The notes below the pieces were generated by a model, which had not been told where the DNA came from, did not search any database, and worked only from the letters and a program-made list of their open reading frames with translations. The position numbers and the translations under genes were made by a program. Of a DNA stretch of 64,000 nt, positions 1 through 11,031 are shown in pieces (the stretch's first letter is position 1; every line of letters starts with the position of its first letter). Origin of the DNA: Mycetocola_B reblochoni (lineage in GTDB: Bacteria; Actinomycetota; Actinomycetes; Actinomycetales; Microbacteriaceae); NCBI RefSeq assembly GCF_003667525.1, contig NZ_RCUW01000004.1:62001-126000 (forward strand), given 5' to 3'.

Positions 1-6
1 CAAGTA

Positions 7-3290
<3,284 letters not shown>

Positions 3291-3294
<4 letters not shown>

Positions 3295-4145
3295 CCGGCT
3301 TCGGCTCCTCACTTGCCACGGCCTGGGAGCGCTTCGGCAGGCTCTGCGTCGGCATCGACCCGCACGACGCGCTGCTCGACGAGTGGGGTCTCCCGCGGAA
3401 CGCCGTCGGCGTCAGCGAGTTCGGCCTCAGGGTCGTCGAGGCCGCCGCCGGACGCGTCGGTGTGGTCAAGCCACAGGTGGCGTTCTTCGAGCGTTTCGGC
3501 TCGGCAGGCTTCGCCGCGCTCGAGCAGGTGATCGCGGCCGCGCGCCGCGCCGGCCTGCTCGTCATCGCCGATGCCAAGCGGGGCGACGTCGGCTCCACCA
3601 TGGCCGGGTACGCCCAGGCCTGGCTCGAACCGGGGTCACCGCTCGAGGCCGACGCCGTCACGCTGAACCCGTACCAGGGCGTCGGATCGCTCGCACCGGC
3701 CATCGAGCTGGCGTCCCGCACGGGCAAGGGCGTCTTCCTGCTCGCCGCGACCTCGAACCCCGAGGGCGTGCGACAGCAGCAGGCACGACTGGATGACGCG
3801 GACGGCGGTTCCACGACCGTCGCGGCGCACATCGTCGCCGAGGTCGACGCGCTCAACCGCGCCGGAGGGCCGACCGACGTCGGATCGCTCGGCGTCGTGA
3901 TCGGCGCGACCCTCGACCTGCAGCCTTTCGGGATCCCGGCGCCCGGCGGACCGGTGCTTCCGGTGCTCGCACCCGGGTTCGGCGCCCAGGGCGCGACGCT
4001 GGACGGCGCAGCCGAACGGTTCGGCGCACTCGCGCCGGGGCTCATCGTCGCGGAGTCCCGCGGCGTCCTCGGCGGCGACCCCGCACTGCTGTCCGCACGA
4101 ATCGACGCACGAGCCGAGGAGGTCCGTCATGTCCGTGTCCGATGA
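3291..4145 (+). CDS. pyrF: Orotidine 5'-phosphate decarboxylase, type 2
   Basis: This 284-residue OMP decarboxylase converts OMP to UMP, the last step of de novo UMP synthesis. The catalytic DAKRGDVGST signature lies at residues 94-103 with the essential Lys at 96. The length (~280 aa) and N-terminal CVGIDPH motif fit the longer type 2 family found in actinobacteria rather than the ~240-aa E. coli type. It overlaps carB by four bases upstream and the mIHF-Gmk gene by 17 bases downstream, so translation of all three is probably coupled. Joining pyrF to gmk in one transcript places UMP and GMP/GDP metabolism under shared control. Confidence 0.95.
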
Positions 4146-5049
4146 CACCCCCGCCGCCGGCCGTCGCCGCCCGCCTGAGGTCGACAGGACCCAGGCCTCC
4201 CAGGCAGCCGTGCGCGCACGGCAGGCCAGGGCGGAGGTGAAGAGGGCGGTCGCCGCGGGGGACCGTGACGCGCTCGACGTGCTCGCCGCGGCCACCACCG
4301 ACCCCGCGGGGGTCGAGGGGCGCATCCGGGTGACCGAGTTCCTGCTCTCCCTGCCCGCGATCGGCAAGACCAAGCTGCCGCGTGTGCTCGAGTCCCTCGG
4401 CATCTCCGCCTCGAAGCGGCTCGGCGGCCTCGGCGTGCACCAGCGCGCCCGACTCAGGGCGTACCTCGAGTCACGCCGTCCCGGGGGAACCGCCGTTCCC
4501 CGGCTCGTCGTCCTCGCCGGTCCGACGGCCGTCGGAAAGGGCACGGTCGCGGGGTACATCCGTGAGCGCTTCCCCGAGGTCCTGCTCTCCGTCTCTGCCA
4601 CGACCCGCGCCCCACGCCCCGGCGAGGTCGAGGGCGTGAGCTACTACTTCGTCGACGACGCCCGCTTCGACGCCATGGTCGAGCGCGGCGAGCTGCTGGA
4701 GTGGGCGACCGTGCACAATTCGCACCGCTACGGCACGCCGCGCGCGCCGATCGACGAGGCGCTGGCCAGGGGCGAGAGCGTCCTGCTCGAGATCGACCTG
4801 CAGGGAGCCCGCCAGGTCCGACGGTCCATGCCGGAGGCCACCCTCGTCTTCCTGCTGCCGCCGAGCTGGGACGAGCTGGTGCGCCGGCTGGTCGGCAGGG
4901 GCACCGAGAGCGAGGAGGAACGCGAACGGCGGCTGCGGACGGCCCGCGTCGAACTGGCCGCCCAGGACGAGTTCGACCACCGCGTCGTCAACCACGACGT
5001 GGCCGAAGCGGCCGCGGAGGTCGTACACTTGTTGACATCGCCTGCCTGA
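4129..5049 (+). CDS. gmk: Fusion of mycobacterial-type integration host factor (mIHF) and guanylate kinase
   Basis: This 306-residue protein is about 100 residues longer than a stand-alone guanylate kinase. Residues ~20-116 match the mIHF DNA-binding family: a basic helical N-terminus, then LLSLPAIGKTKLPRVLESLG and KRLGGLGVHQRARL, which correspond to the LP-x-GK and RR-x-x-GLG-x-x-Q motifs of mIHF. Residues ~124-303 are guanylate kinase, with P-loop GPTAVGKGT at 131-139, the GMP-binding SATTRAPRPGE stretch and the EIDLQGA strand. In mycobacteria and streptomyces mihF and gmk are adjacent separate genes; here they are one reading frame with no internal stop. The kinase makes GDP from GMP, and the N-terminal half should bind DNA, possibly the nucleoid. 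The start at 4129 lies inside pyrF; no better start is visible. Confidence 0.9.
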   Translation: MSVSDDTPAAGRRRPPEVDRTQASQAAVRARQARAEVKRAVAAGDRDALDVLAAATTDPAGVEGRIRVTEFLLSLPAIGKTKLPRVLESLGISASKRLGGLGVHQRARLRAYLESRRPGGTAVPRLVVLAGPTAVGKGTVAGYIRERFPEVLLSVSATTRAPRPGEVEGVSYYFVDDARFDAMVERGELLEWATVHNSHRYGTPRAPIDEALARGESVLLEIDLQGARQVRRSMPEATLVFLLPPSWDELVRRLVGRGTESEEERERRLRTARVELAAQDEFDHRVVNHDVAEAAAEVVHLLTSPA

Positions 5050-5110
5050 GCGCCGCTCGGCGTCCCGGCATCGTTCCCGCTTTCGACACCCACTCAAGGA
5101 GTGTGACCAC

Positions 5111-5368
5111 GTGGCTGACAAGCTCACCGGAATCATCGACCCGCCCATCGACGAGCTGCTCGCCCGCGTCGACTCGAAGTACGCGCTGGTCATCTTCGCG
5201 TCCAAGCGGGCCCGCCAGATCAACGACTACTACGCCGACCTGCAGGAGGGCAGCCTGTTCGACAACGTCGGACCGCTCGTCGACTCCAACGTCGAGGACA
5301 AGCCGCTGTCGGTGGCTCTGCACGAGATCAACGAGGACAAGCTCGTCCTGAAGCCGATCAGCGAGTAG
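5111..5368 (+). CDS. rpoZ: DNA-directed RNA polymerase omega subunit
   Basis: This is an 85-residue omega subunit that helps the beta-prime subunit fold and joins core RNA polymerase. The family signature is seen in the N-terminal half (PPIDELLARVDSKYALVIFA, SKRARQINDYY), followed by an acidic region and KPLSVALHEI. The GTG start has an AAGGAG-like ribosome site about nine bases upstream (from 5095). A 61-base gap separates it from gmk, and a TACACT hexamer at 5024-5029 inside the gmk end could give it its own promoter, although no convincing -35 is seen. The gmk-rpoZ-coaBC-metK-priA-fmt order is common in actinobacteria. Confidence 0.95.
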   Translation: MADKLTGIIDPPIDELLARVDSKYALVIFASKRARQINDYYADLQEGSLFDNVGPLVDSNVEDKPLSVALHEINEDKLVLKPISE

Positions 5369-5398
5369 CACTCCGATGCGCGCACTGGGACGATCGCT

Positions 5399-6610
5399 GT
5401 GAGGATCGTCGTCGGGGTGACGGGTGGCATCGCCGCGTTCAAAGCGGTCGGTGTCATCCGTTCTCTCGTTGAGGGCGGCCACGACGTCCAGGTGATCCCC
5501 ACGGAGGCGGCGCTGCGCTTCGTCGGGCTCCCCACCTGGGAGGCGATCTCGCGCGCGGAGGTGCACACCGATCTGTTCACCGGCGTCGCCGAGGTCAGGC
5601 ACGTGGCGCTCGGGCAGGGCGCGGACGCGATCCTCATCGTCCCCGCGACGGCGAACACGATCGCGCGCCTGGCGGCCGGTCTCGCGGACGACCTGCTGAC
5701 GAACACCGTCCTCGCCTCCACGGCCCCGCTGATCATCGCCCCGGCGATGCACACGGAGATGTGGCGGAATGCGGCGACCAGGGCGAACATCGCCCGCCTG
5801 ACCGAGCGGGGCGCGCGCATCGTCGGCCCGGGGACGGGGCGGCTGACCGGCTCCGACTCCGGCGAGGGGCGGCTCGTCGATACCGAGGTCATCCTCGCCG
5901 AGCTGGACGCCGTCGTCTCGACAAGGCGTGACCTCGCCGGCACGCGGATTCTGGTCTCCGCGGGCGGGACGCGGGAGCCGATCGACCCGGTGCGCTTCAT
6001 CGGCAACCGCTCCAGCGGGCGTCAGGGCGTCGCCATCGCCGCCGCCGCGCGGGCGAGGGGTGCCGAGGTCACCCTCGTCGCCGCCCACCTGGAGGTCCCC
6101 GTCCCCGCGGGCGTGCGCACGATCGAGGTGTCGCGCGCGGCCGAGCTCGAGTCCGCGCTCGTGGCCGAGCAGCCGGCGGCGGACGTGGTCGTCATGGCGG
6201 CGGCCGTGTCCGACTTCCGCGTCGCCGTCGCGAGCGATCGCAAGATCAGCAAGCAGGACACCGGGGAGGCGCTCGCGCTCGATCTCGTGCAGAACCCCGA
6301 CATCCTGCGCGGCCTGGTCCGGACCGCTCCCGAGGGTCAGCGCGTCGTCGGCTTCGCCGCGGAGACCGTCGACGACGCCGACGAGCTGCTCAGGCGTGGA
6401 CGTGCGAAGCGCGAACGCAAGGGAGCCGATTTCCTCGTCCTCAACAGTGTGGGCGTCGACCACGGCTTCGTCGAGGACCGTAACAGCGTCATCGTGATCG
6501 ACGCGTCCGGCGATATAGTTGCCACGGCTGCAGGGGACAAGCTGTCGGTGGCCGACCGCATCCTGGATGCCGTCACCGGTACCGCCTCGGAGCCGGCGAC
6601 ACCGCGGTGA
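5399..6610 (+). CDS. coaBC: Bifunctional phosphopantothenoylcysteine decarboxylase / phosphopantothenate-cysteine ligase
   Basis: This 403-residue protein carries out two consecutive steps of coenzyme A synthesis. The FMN-dependent CoaC decarboxylase domain covers roughly residues 1-175 (VTGGIAAFKA, PATANTIARLAAGLADDLLT, PAMHTEMW). The CTP-dependent CoaB ligase covers ~180-395 (SAGGTREPIDPVRFIGNRSS, with the conserved Asn near 203). The CoaC substrate-recognition loop reads GRLTGSDSGEGRL and lacks the ACG cysteine of E. coli CoaBC; from memory mycobacterial enzymes have a similar cysteine-free loop. The start is a GTG with no clear Shine-Dalgarno sequence, 30 bases after rpoZ. Alternative starts would remove the flavin-binding strand. 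Confidence 0.95.
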   Translation: MRIVVGVTGGIAAFKAVGVIRSLVEGGHDVQVIPTEAALRFVGLPTWEAISRAEVHTDLFTGVAEVRHVALGQGADAILIVPATANTIARLAAGLADDLLTNTVLASTAPLIIAPAMHTEMWRNAATRANIARLTERGARIVGPGTGRLTGSDSGEGRLVDTEVILAELDAVVSTRRDLAGTRILVSAGGTREPIDPVRFIGNRSSGRQGVAIAAAARARGAEVTLVAAHLEVPVPAGVRTIEVSRAAELESALVAEQPAADVVVMAAAVSDFRVAVASDRKISKQDTGEALALDLVQNPDILRGLVRTAPEGQRVVGFAAETVDDADELLRRGRAKRERKGADFLVLNSVGVDHGFVEDRNSVIVIDASGDIVATAAGDKLSVADRILDAVTGTASEPATPR

Positions 6611-6744
6611 TCCGGCGACTTCACGCCGGGTCGGCGCCGACGGTCGGGGCGCGCCCCGCCACCGCTCGGCGAACCCCGCGCCGCGAACCCCGTGCCGTGC
6701 GGGGCCGCACCTGACAACCACCGAACTTTTCTGAAGGATCCACC
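6611..6744 (+). promoter_or_regulatory. metK leader region with GC hairpins
   Basis: This 134-base gap separates coaBC and metK. It contains a perfect palindrome CGGGGCGCGCCCCG at 6645-6658, a small ccccg/cgggg hairpin at 6688-6704, and two copies of GAACCCCG (6671-6678, 6685-6692). A GAAGGA ribosome site (6733-6738) precedes the metK GTG. No SAM-riboswitch core is recognisable. The hairpins could terminate coaBC or attenuate metK; both are inference. Confidence 0.3.
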
Positions 6745-7938
6745 GTGACCGATCTGCGCCTGTTCACCTCCGAGTCCGTGACCGAGGGCCACCCCGACAA
6801 GATCTGCGACCAGATCTCCGACTCCATCCTCGACGCGCTGCTCACGGCCGACCCCCACAGCCGGGTGGCCGTCGAGACGCTCGTCACGACGGGTCTCGTG
6901 CACGTCGCCGGCGAGGTGAGCACGACCGGCTACGTCGAGATCCCCGCGATCGTCCGCGACGTGGTGACGGGGATCGGGTACACCGGCTCCGACGTCAGCT
7001 TCGACGGCGCCTCCTGCGGCGTGACGGTGTCGATCGGGCAGCAGTCGCCCGACATCGCCCAGGGCGTCGACGCGGCGTTCGAGTCGAGGGAGCAGTCCAG
7101 CGACGACGAGCTGGACCGGCAGGGCGCGGGCGACCAGGGGATCATGTTCGGCTACGCCACGAACGAGACCCCCGTCTACATGCCCACGGCCATCCACATC
7201 GCCCACCGTCTGGCCGAGCGTCTGACGCAGGTGCGCAGGGACGGCACACTGTGGTACCTGCGCCCCGACGGCAAGACCCAGGTCACCATCGGCTACGACG
7301 GGACCGTCCCGGTCACGGTCGACACGGTCGTGCTCTCCACCCAGCACCACGAGGACGTCACCACCGAGCAGCTGCGTGCCGACATCAACGAGCACGTCAT
7401 CGACCCGGTGCTGGCGACGACGGGCCTGGACGTGAGCGACGTGACCCGCATCATCAACCCGACGGGCCGTTTCGTCATCGGGGGGCCGAAGGGCGACGCC
7501 GGCCTGACCGGCCGCAAGATCATCATCGACACCTACGGCGGAGCCGCCCGCCACGGAGGCGGAGCGTTCAGCGGCAAGGACCCGTCGAAGGTCGACCGCT
7601 CGGCCGCCTACGCACTGCGCTGGGTCGCGAAGAACGCCGTCGCCGCCGGCTTCGCCGACCGGCTCGAGGTGCAGGTGGCATACGCGATCGGCAAGGCGGC
7701 CCCCGTCGGTCTCTACGTCGAGACCTTCGGCACCGGTCACCTGCCCGACGAGCAGATCGTCCGGGCGATCAGGGAGGTCTTCAACCTGCGTCCGGCGGCG
7801 ATCGTCCGCGACCTCGACCTGCTCCGTCCGATCTACCGGCTCACCTCCAGCTACGGTCACTTCGGCCGGGAGCTCCCCGAGTTCACCTGGGAGCGACTGG
7901 ACCGCGTCGACGAGCTGCGCGCGGCCGCCGGACTCTGA
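6745..7938 (+). CDS. metK: S-adenosylmethionine synthetase
   Basis: This 397-residue enzyme makes S-adenosylmethionine from ATP and methionine, the methyl donor for the cell, including for the RsmB methyltransferase encoded nearby. The N-terminal GHPDKICDQISD motif (residues 15-26), the GAGDQGIMFGYA hexapeptide region and GGPKGDAGLTGRK are all intact, with the conserved Lys/Asp/His ligands for ATP and Mg. Length fits the family (380-405). It starts at GTG 6745 with GAAGGA seven bases upstream. The stop lies two bases before the priA GTG, so the two are probably co-translated. Confidence 0.97.
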   Translation: MTDLRLFTSESVTEGHPDKICDQISDSILDALLTADPHSRVAVETLVTTGLVHVAGEVSTTGYVEIPAIVRDVVTGIGYTGSDVSFDGASCGVTVSIGQQSPDIAQGVDAAFESREQSSDDELDRQGAGDQGIMFGYATNETPVYMPTAIHIAHRLAERLTQVRRDGTLWYLRPDGKTQVTIGYDGTVPVTVDTVVLSTQHHEDVTTEQLRADINEHVIDPVLATTGLDVSDVTRIINPTGRFVIGGPKGDAGLTGRKIIIDTYGGAARHGGGAFSGKDPSKVDRSAAYALRWVAKNAVAAGFADRLEVQVAYAIGKAAPVGLYVETFGTGHLPDEQIVRAIREVFNLRPAAIVRDLDLLRPIYRLTSSYGHFGRELPEFTWERLDRVDELRAAAGL

Positions 7939-7940
7939 CC

Positions 7941-10004
7941 GTGCCGGCCTCGGTCGCCAGGGTGGTGATCGATTCGCCGCTGCCGCAGCTGGACCGGCTG
8001 CTCGACTACCGGATCCCCGACGACATGGCCGGGGTCCGTCCCGGTGTCCGGGTGCGCGTTCCTTTGCGAACGGGGGGACGCATCGCCTCCGGCTACGTCG
8101 TCGACTGCGTCGACAGCAGCGACTTCTCCGGCACGCTCGCCCCGATCGAGCAGCTGGTGTCCTCGGCGCCGGTGCTGGCGCCGGAGGTCTGGCGTCTCGC
8201 GCGGGCGGTCGCCGACCGTCAGGCGGGAACGGCCTCCGACGTGCTGCGGCTGGCGATCCCCAAGCGTCAAGTGCGGGTCGAGAAGGCCTGGCTCAGCGAG
8301 AGGGCGGCCGTCGGCGGCGTGGGCGACGACCCGACCGGCGCCGCCACGGGACCGGAGCCGCGCGCCACGACCCCCACGGCGGGCGGGGCGGGCGCGGACG
8401 ACTCTGCTGCTCCGGTCACCGACGGGGCCGATGTCGATGTCCCGCCGGAGGGCGCGGCGACCGCGGACCACGCCGAGCTGATGGCGGCCGTCCGGGCCGG
8501 GCAGCGCCTCGCGGTGAGTTGCACGCCGGTCGTCGAGCAGACGGCGACGGGGGAGTGGGTGGGCTCCTGGGCCCTGACCCTCGCCGCCGCGGCCGCAGCC
8601 GTCCACGCCGACGGCCGCAGCGCGCTCATCGCCGTCCCCGACCACCGCGACCTCGACGTGCTCGCGACGGCCCTCGCCGCAACACCGGCCGCGGACCACG
8701 TCGTGCGCCTGGATGCGGCCCAGTCCGGCCCCGAGCGCTACCGCGCCTTCCTGGCGACGCTCGAGGGTCGTCCCCTGGTCATCATCGGCAACCGCTCCGT
8801 GCTCTACGCCGCAGCCGTCGACCCCGGTCTCATCGCCGTCTGGGACGACGGCGATCCGCTGCACCGTGAACCCTTGGCCCCCGGCGCGCACGCGAGGGAC
8901 GTCGCCCTGCTCCGCCAGCGGCAGCAGGGGGCGGCCCTCCTGTTCGCCCACCACACCCCGAGCGTCGACACGCAGCGTCTCGTCGAGCTCCGCTTCCTGC
9001 GCGCGCTGCGCTCCGGCCCCGACCGGCGCGCGCGCGTCGTCGTCGGCGACGGCGCGGGGGATGAGCACAGGGGCCAGCGCATCCCGCCGTCCGCCTGGCG
9101 GAGGGCCAGGGCGGCCATCGAGACCGGTCCCGTGCTGCTGCAGGTGGCCAGGCCCGGCTACGCGCCGGGGCTCGCCTGCGGGGACTGCGGGGCACCCGCG
9201 CGCTGCACGGTGTGCGCCGGACCGCTGCAGCTGTCGTCGACGGAGAGCACACCCTCGTGCGCCTGGTGCGGAGCGCTGGCCACCGACTGGCACTGCCCGC
9301 ACTGCTCGGGGACGCACATCCGCATGTCCAGCAGGGGGACGGTCCGCACCGCCGAGGAGCTCGGGCGCGCGTTCCCCCGCACGCGCGTCTACGTCTCCGA
9401 CGGTGAGCGGCCGCTGCCGAGGCTCGGCGACGCCCCGGCACTCGTCGTCGCCACGCGCGGGGCGGAGCCCCTCGTCGACGGGGGCTATCGTGCCGTTCTG
9501 CTGCTCGACGGGGAGCGGATGCTGCAGGCGGAGTCGCTGCGCATCGCCGAGGACGCGATGCGCTGGTGGAGCAACGCCGCCGCGCTGGCCGCCCCCGACG
9601 GCGAGGTGGTGCTCGTGGGGGTCGGCGGTCGCCTCGCCGCGGCATTCGCGACCGGCGCGGGGGACCGCTTCGCGGCCGCAGAGCTCGCCGACCGGGCGGA
9701 GCTGCACTTCCCCCCCGCCGTCAGGGCGCTGACGATCAGCGGCGATGCGGCGCCCGTGGAGCGCGCGGTCGAGGCGTTGCCGCCCCTTCCGTCCGGCGCC
9801 GTCCTCGGTCCGATGCCCGACATCGAGGGCATGCGCGTCATCGTCCGGTTCCCCTACGGCGCCGGCGATGAGCTCGCCGCTGTGCTGAAGGCCGCCCTCA
9901 TCCGCGAGGCGACCGCCAGACGACCGGCCGTGCCCGGCACGGAGCGCGCCCGTGCGCGGCCTAAACTGAGGGTCAGGTTCGACGACCCCGACGTCGTCGC
10001 ATGA
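7941..10004 (+). CDS. priA: PriA-like primosomal protein lacking helicase motifs
   Basis: This is a 687-residue protein when started at the GTG two bases after metK; the longer open frame upstream is a shadow inside metK. The N-terminal 3'-DNA-binding domain is recognisable (VVIDSPLPQLDRLLDYRIPD, RVRVPL). The zinc-binding region keeps all eight cysteines in four pairs (413/416, 422/425, 440/443, 452/455). The Walker A GxGKT loop is missing: the expected stretch reads GSWALTLAAAAAA (208-220). The DEEH box is replaced by WDDGD (301-305). Actinobacterial PriA is known to be a probable non-helicase, so a structural replication-restart role is likely. Residues ~125-178 are an Ala/Gly/Pro-rich low-complexity insert. 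Confidence 0.88.
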   Translation: MPASVARVVIDSPLPQLDRLLDYRIPDDMAGVRPGVRVRVPLRTGGRIASGYVVDCVDSSDFSGTLAPIEQLVSSAPVLAPEVWRLARAVADRQAGTASDVLRLAIPKRQVRVEKAWLSERAAVGGVGDDPTGAATGPEPRATTPTAGGAGADDSAAPVTDGADVDVPPEGAATADHAELMAAVRAGQRLAVSCTPVVEQTATGEWVGSWALTLAAAAAAVHADGRSALIAVPDHRDLDVLATALAATPAADHVVRLDAAQSGPERYRAFLATLEGRPLVIIGNRSVLYAAAVDPGLIAVWDDGDPLHREPLAPGAHARDVALLRQRQQGAALLFAHHTPSVDTQRLVELRFLRALRSGPDRRARVVVGDGAGDEHRGQRIPPSAWRRARAAIETGPVLLQVARPGYAPGLACGDCGAPARCTVCAGPLQLSSTESTPSCAWCGALATDWHCPHCSGTHIRMSSRGTVRTAEELGRAFPRTRVYVSDGERPLPRLGDAPALVVATRGAEPLVDGGYRAVLLLDGERMLQAESLRIAEDAMRWWSNAAALAAPDGEVVLVGVGGRLAAAFATGAGDRFAAAELADRAELHFPPAVRALTISGDAAPVERAVEALPPLPSGAVLGPMPDIEGMRVIVRFPYGAGDELAAVLKAALIREATARRPAVPGTERARARPKLRVRFDDPDVVA

Positions 10005-10083
10005 ACCGAACGCCCCGCCCCCGACCATCCGGCGCGCGCCCTCCCGTCGCGACCGACCAGCCACCCGAAGGGGAGAGCACACC

Positions 10084-11031
10084 GTGAGGATCGTCTTCGC
10101 CGGAACACCGGACGCCGCCGTCCCGAGTCTGACAGCGCTGCACGGCACGGCGCACGAGATCGTGGCCGTCGTGACCAGGCCCGACGCGCCCGTCGGCCGC
10201 AAGCGCGTGCTCACCCCGAGCCCCGTCGCCGTCGCGGCCGCGGAGCTCGGGCTCCCCGTCATCAAGGCCACACGGCTCGACGATGCGGTGACCGACGAGA
10301 TCGCCCGCCTGGATCCGGACCTCGGCGTGGTCGTCGCCTACGGCGCCCTGGTCAGGCGGCGGCTGCTGGATCTGCCCCGTTTCGGCTGGATCAACCTCCA
10401 CTTCTCCCTTCTCCCCGCCTGGCGCGGCGCCGCGCCGCTGCAGCGCTCCCTCATCGCGGGCGGTGAGGGGCTCGGCGTCTCGGTGTTCAGCCTGGTCGAG
10501 CAGCTCGACGCCGGGGACCTGTACGACACCCGTGCCGTCGAGAACACAGACGGGGCGACCGCCGCCGAGCTGCTCCCGCGACTGGCGGGCATCGGCGCGG
10601 ACCGCGTCGTCGACGTCGTCGACGGGATCGAGACGGGAACGGCCACGGCCGTGCCTCAGCGGGGGGAGCCGAGCCACGCCGCCAAGCTGACCGCCGCCGA
10701 CGGGCTGCTCGACCCGCGCCTCGGCGCCGAGGCCGTCCTGGCCCGGTACCGGGGCGTCACCGCGGAGCCGGGCGCGTTCGTCATGCTCGGCGAAGACCGC
10801 GTGAAGATCCATTCGCTCCGCCGTGCCGACGCCGCGACGACGAGCGACGACGAGGTGTCCGACCGGGCCCGGATCGAACCCGGAACGATCCGACGGGTCC
10901 GGGGCCGCATCCTGCTCGGGACGGCGGACGACGCGCTCGAACTCGTCGAGGTGCAGCCCGCAGGGAAACAGCGCATGACCGCCGCCGACTGGTGGCGCGG
11001 TCTGGGCGTCGAGGAGGTCGAGGTCGCATGA
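10084..11031 (+). CDS. fmt: Methionyl-tRNA formyltransferase
   Basis: This 315-residue enzyme formylates initiator Met-tRNA using 10-formyltetrahydrofolate. The N-terminal Rossmann fold starts MRIVFAGTPDAAVPSL. The active-site signature is NLHFSLLPAWRGAAPLQ, with HFSLLPAWRGAAP at residues 106-118 containing the catalytic His. The C-terminal OB-like tRNA-binding domain covers about residues 210-315. The GTG start is preceded by an AAGGGGAG ribosome site. The stop overlaps the rsmB start (ATGA), the common fmt-rsmB pairing that links translation initiation and 16S rRNA maturation. Confidence 0.96.
   Translation: MRIVFAGTPDAAVPSLTALHGTAHEIVAVVTRPDAPVGRKRVLTPSPVAVAAAELGLPVIKATRLDDAVTDEIARLDPDLGVVVAYGALVRRRLLDLPRFGWINLHFSLLPAWRGAAPLQRSLIAGGEGLGVSVFSLVEQLDAGDLYDTRAVENTDGATAAELLPRLAGIGADRVVDVVDGIETGTATAVPQRGEPSHAAKLTAADGLLDPRLGAEAVLARYRGVTAEPGAFVMLGEDRVKIHSLRRADAATTSDDEVSDRARIEPGTIRRVRGRILLGTADDALELVEVQPAGKQRMTAADWWRGLGVEEVEVA

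Noticed and set aside
5032..5037. TTGACA at the end of gmk as a -35 for rpoZ
   Set aside because: No T/A-containing -10 lies 16-19 bases downstream; the sequence there is GC-only.
6611..6744. SAM riboswitch before metK
   Set aside because: No SAM aptamer core is recognisable in the 134 bases; only GC hairpins are seen.
7251..7940. Upstream extension of the priA reading frame within metK
   Set aside because: The extension is Arg/Pro-rich shadow sequence of metK; the family N-terminus begins right after the metK stop at GTG 7941.
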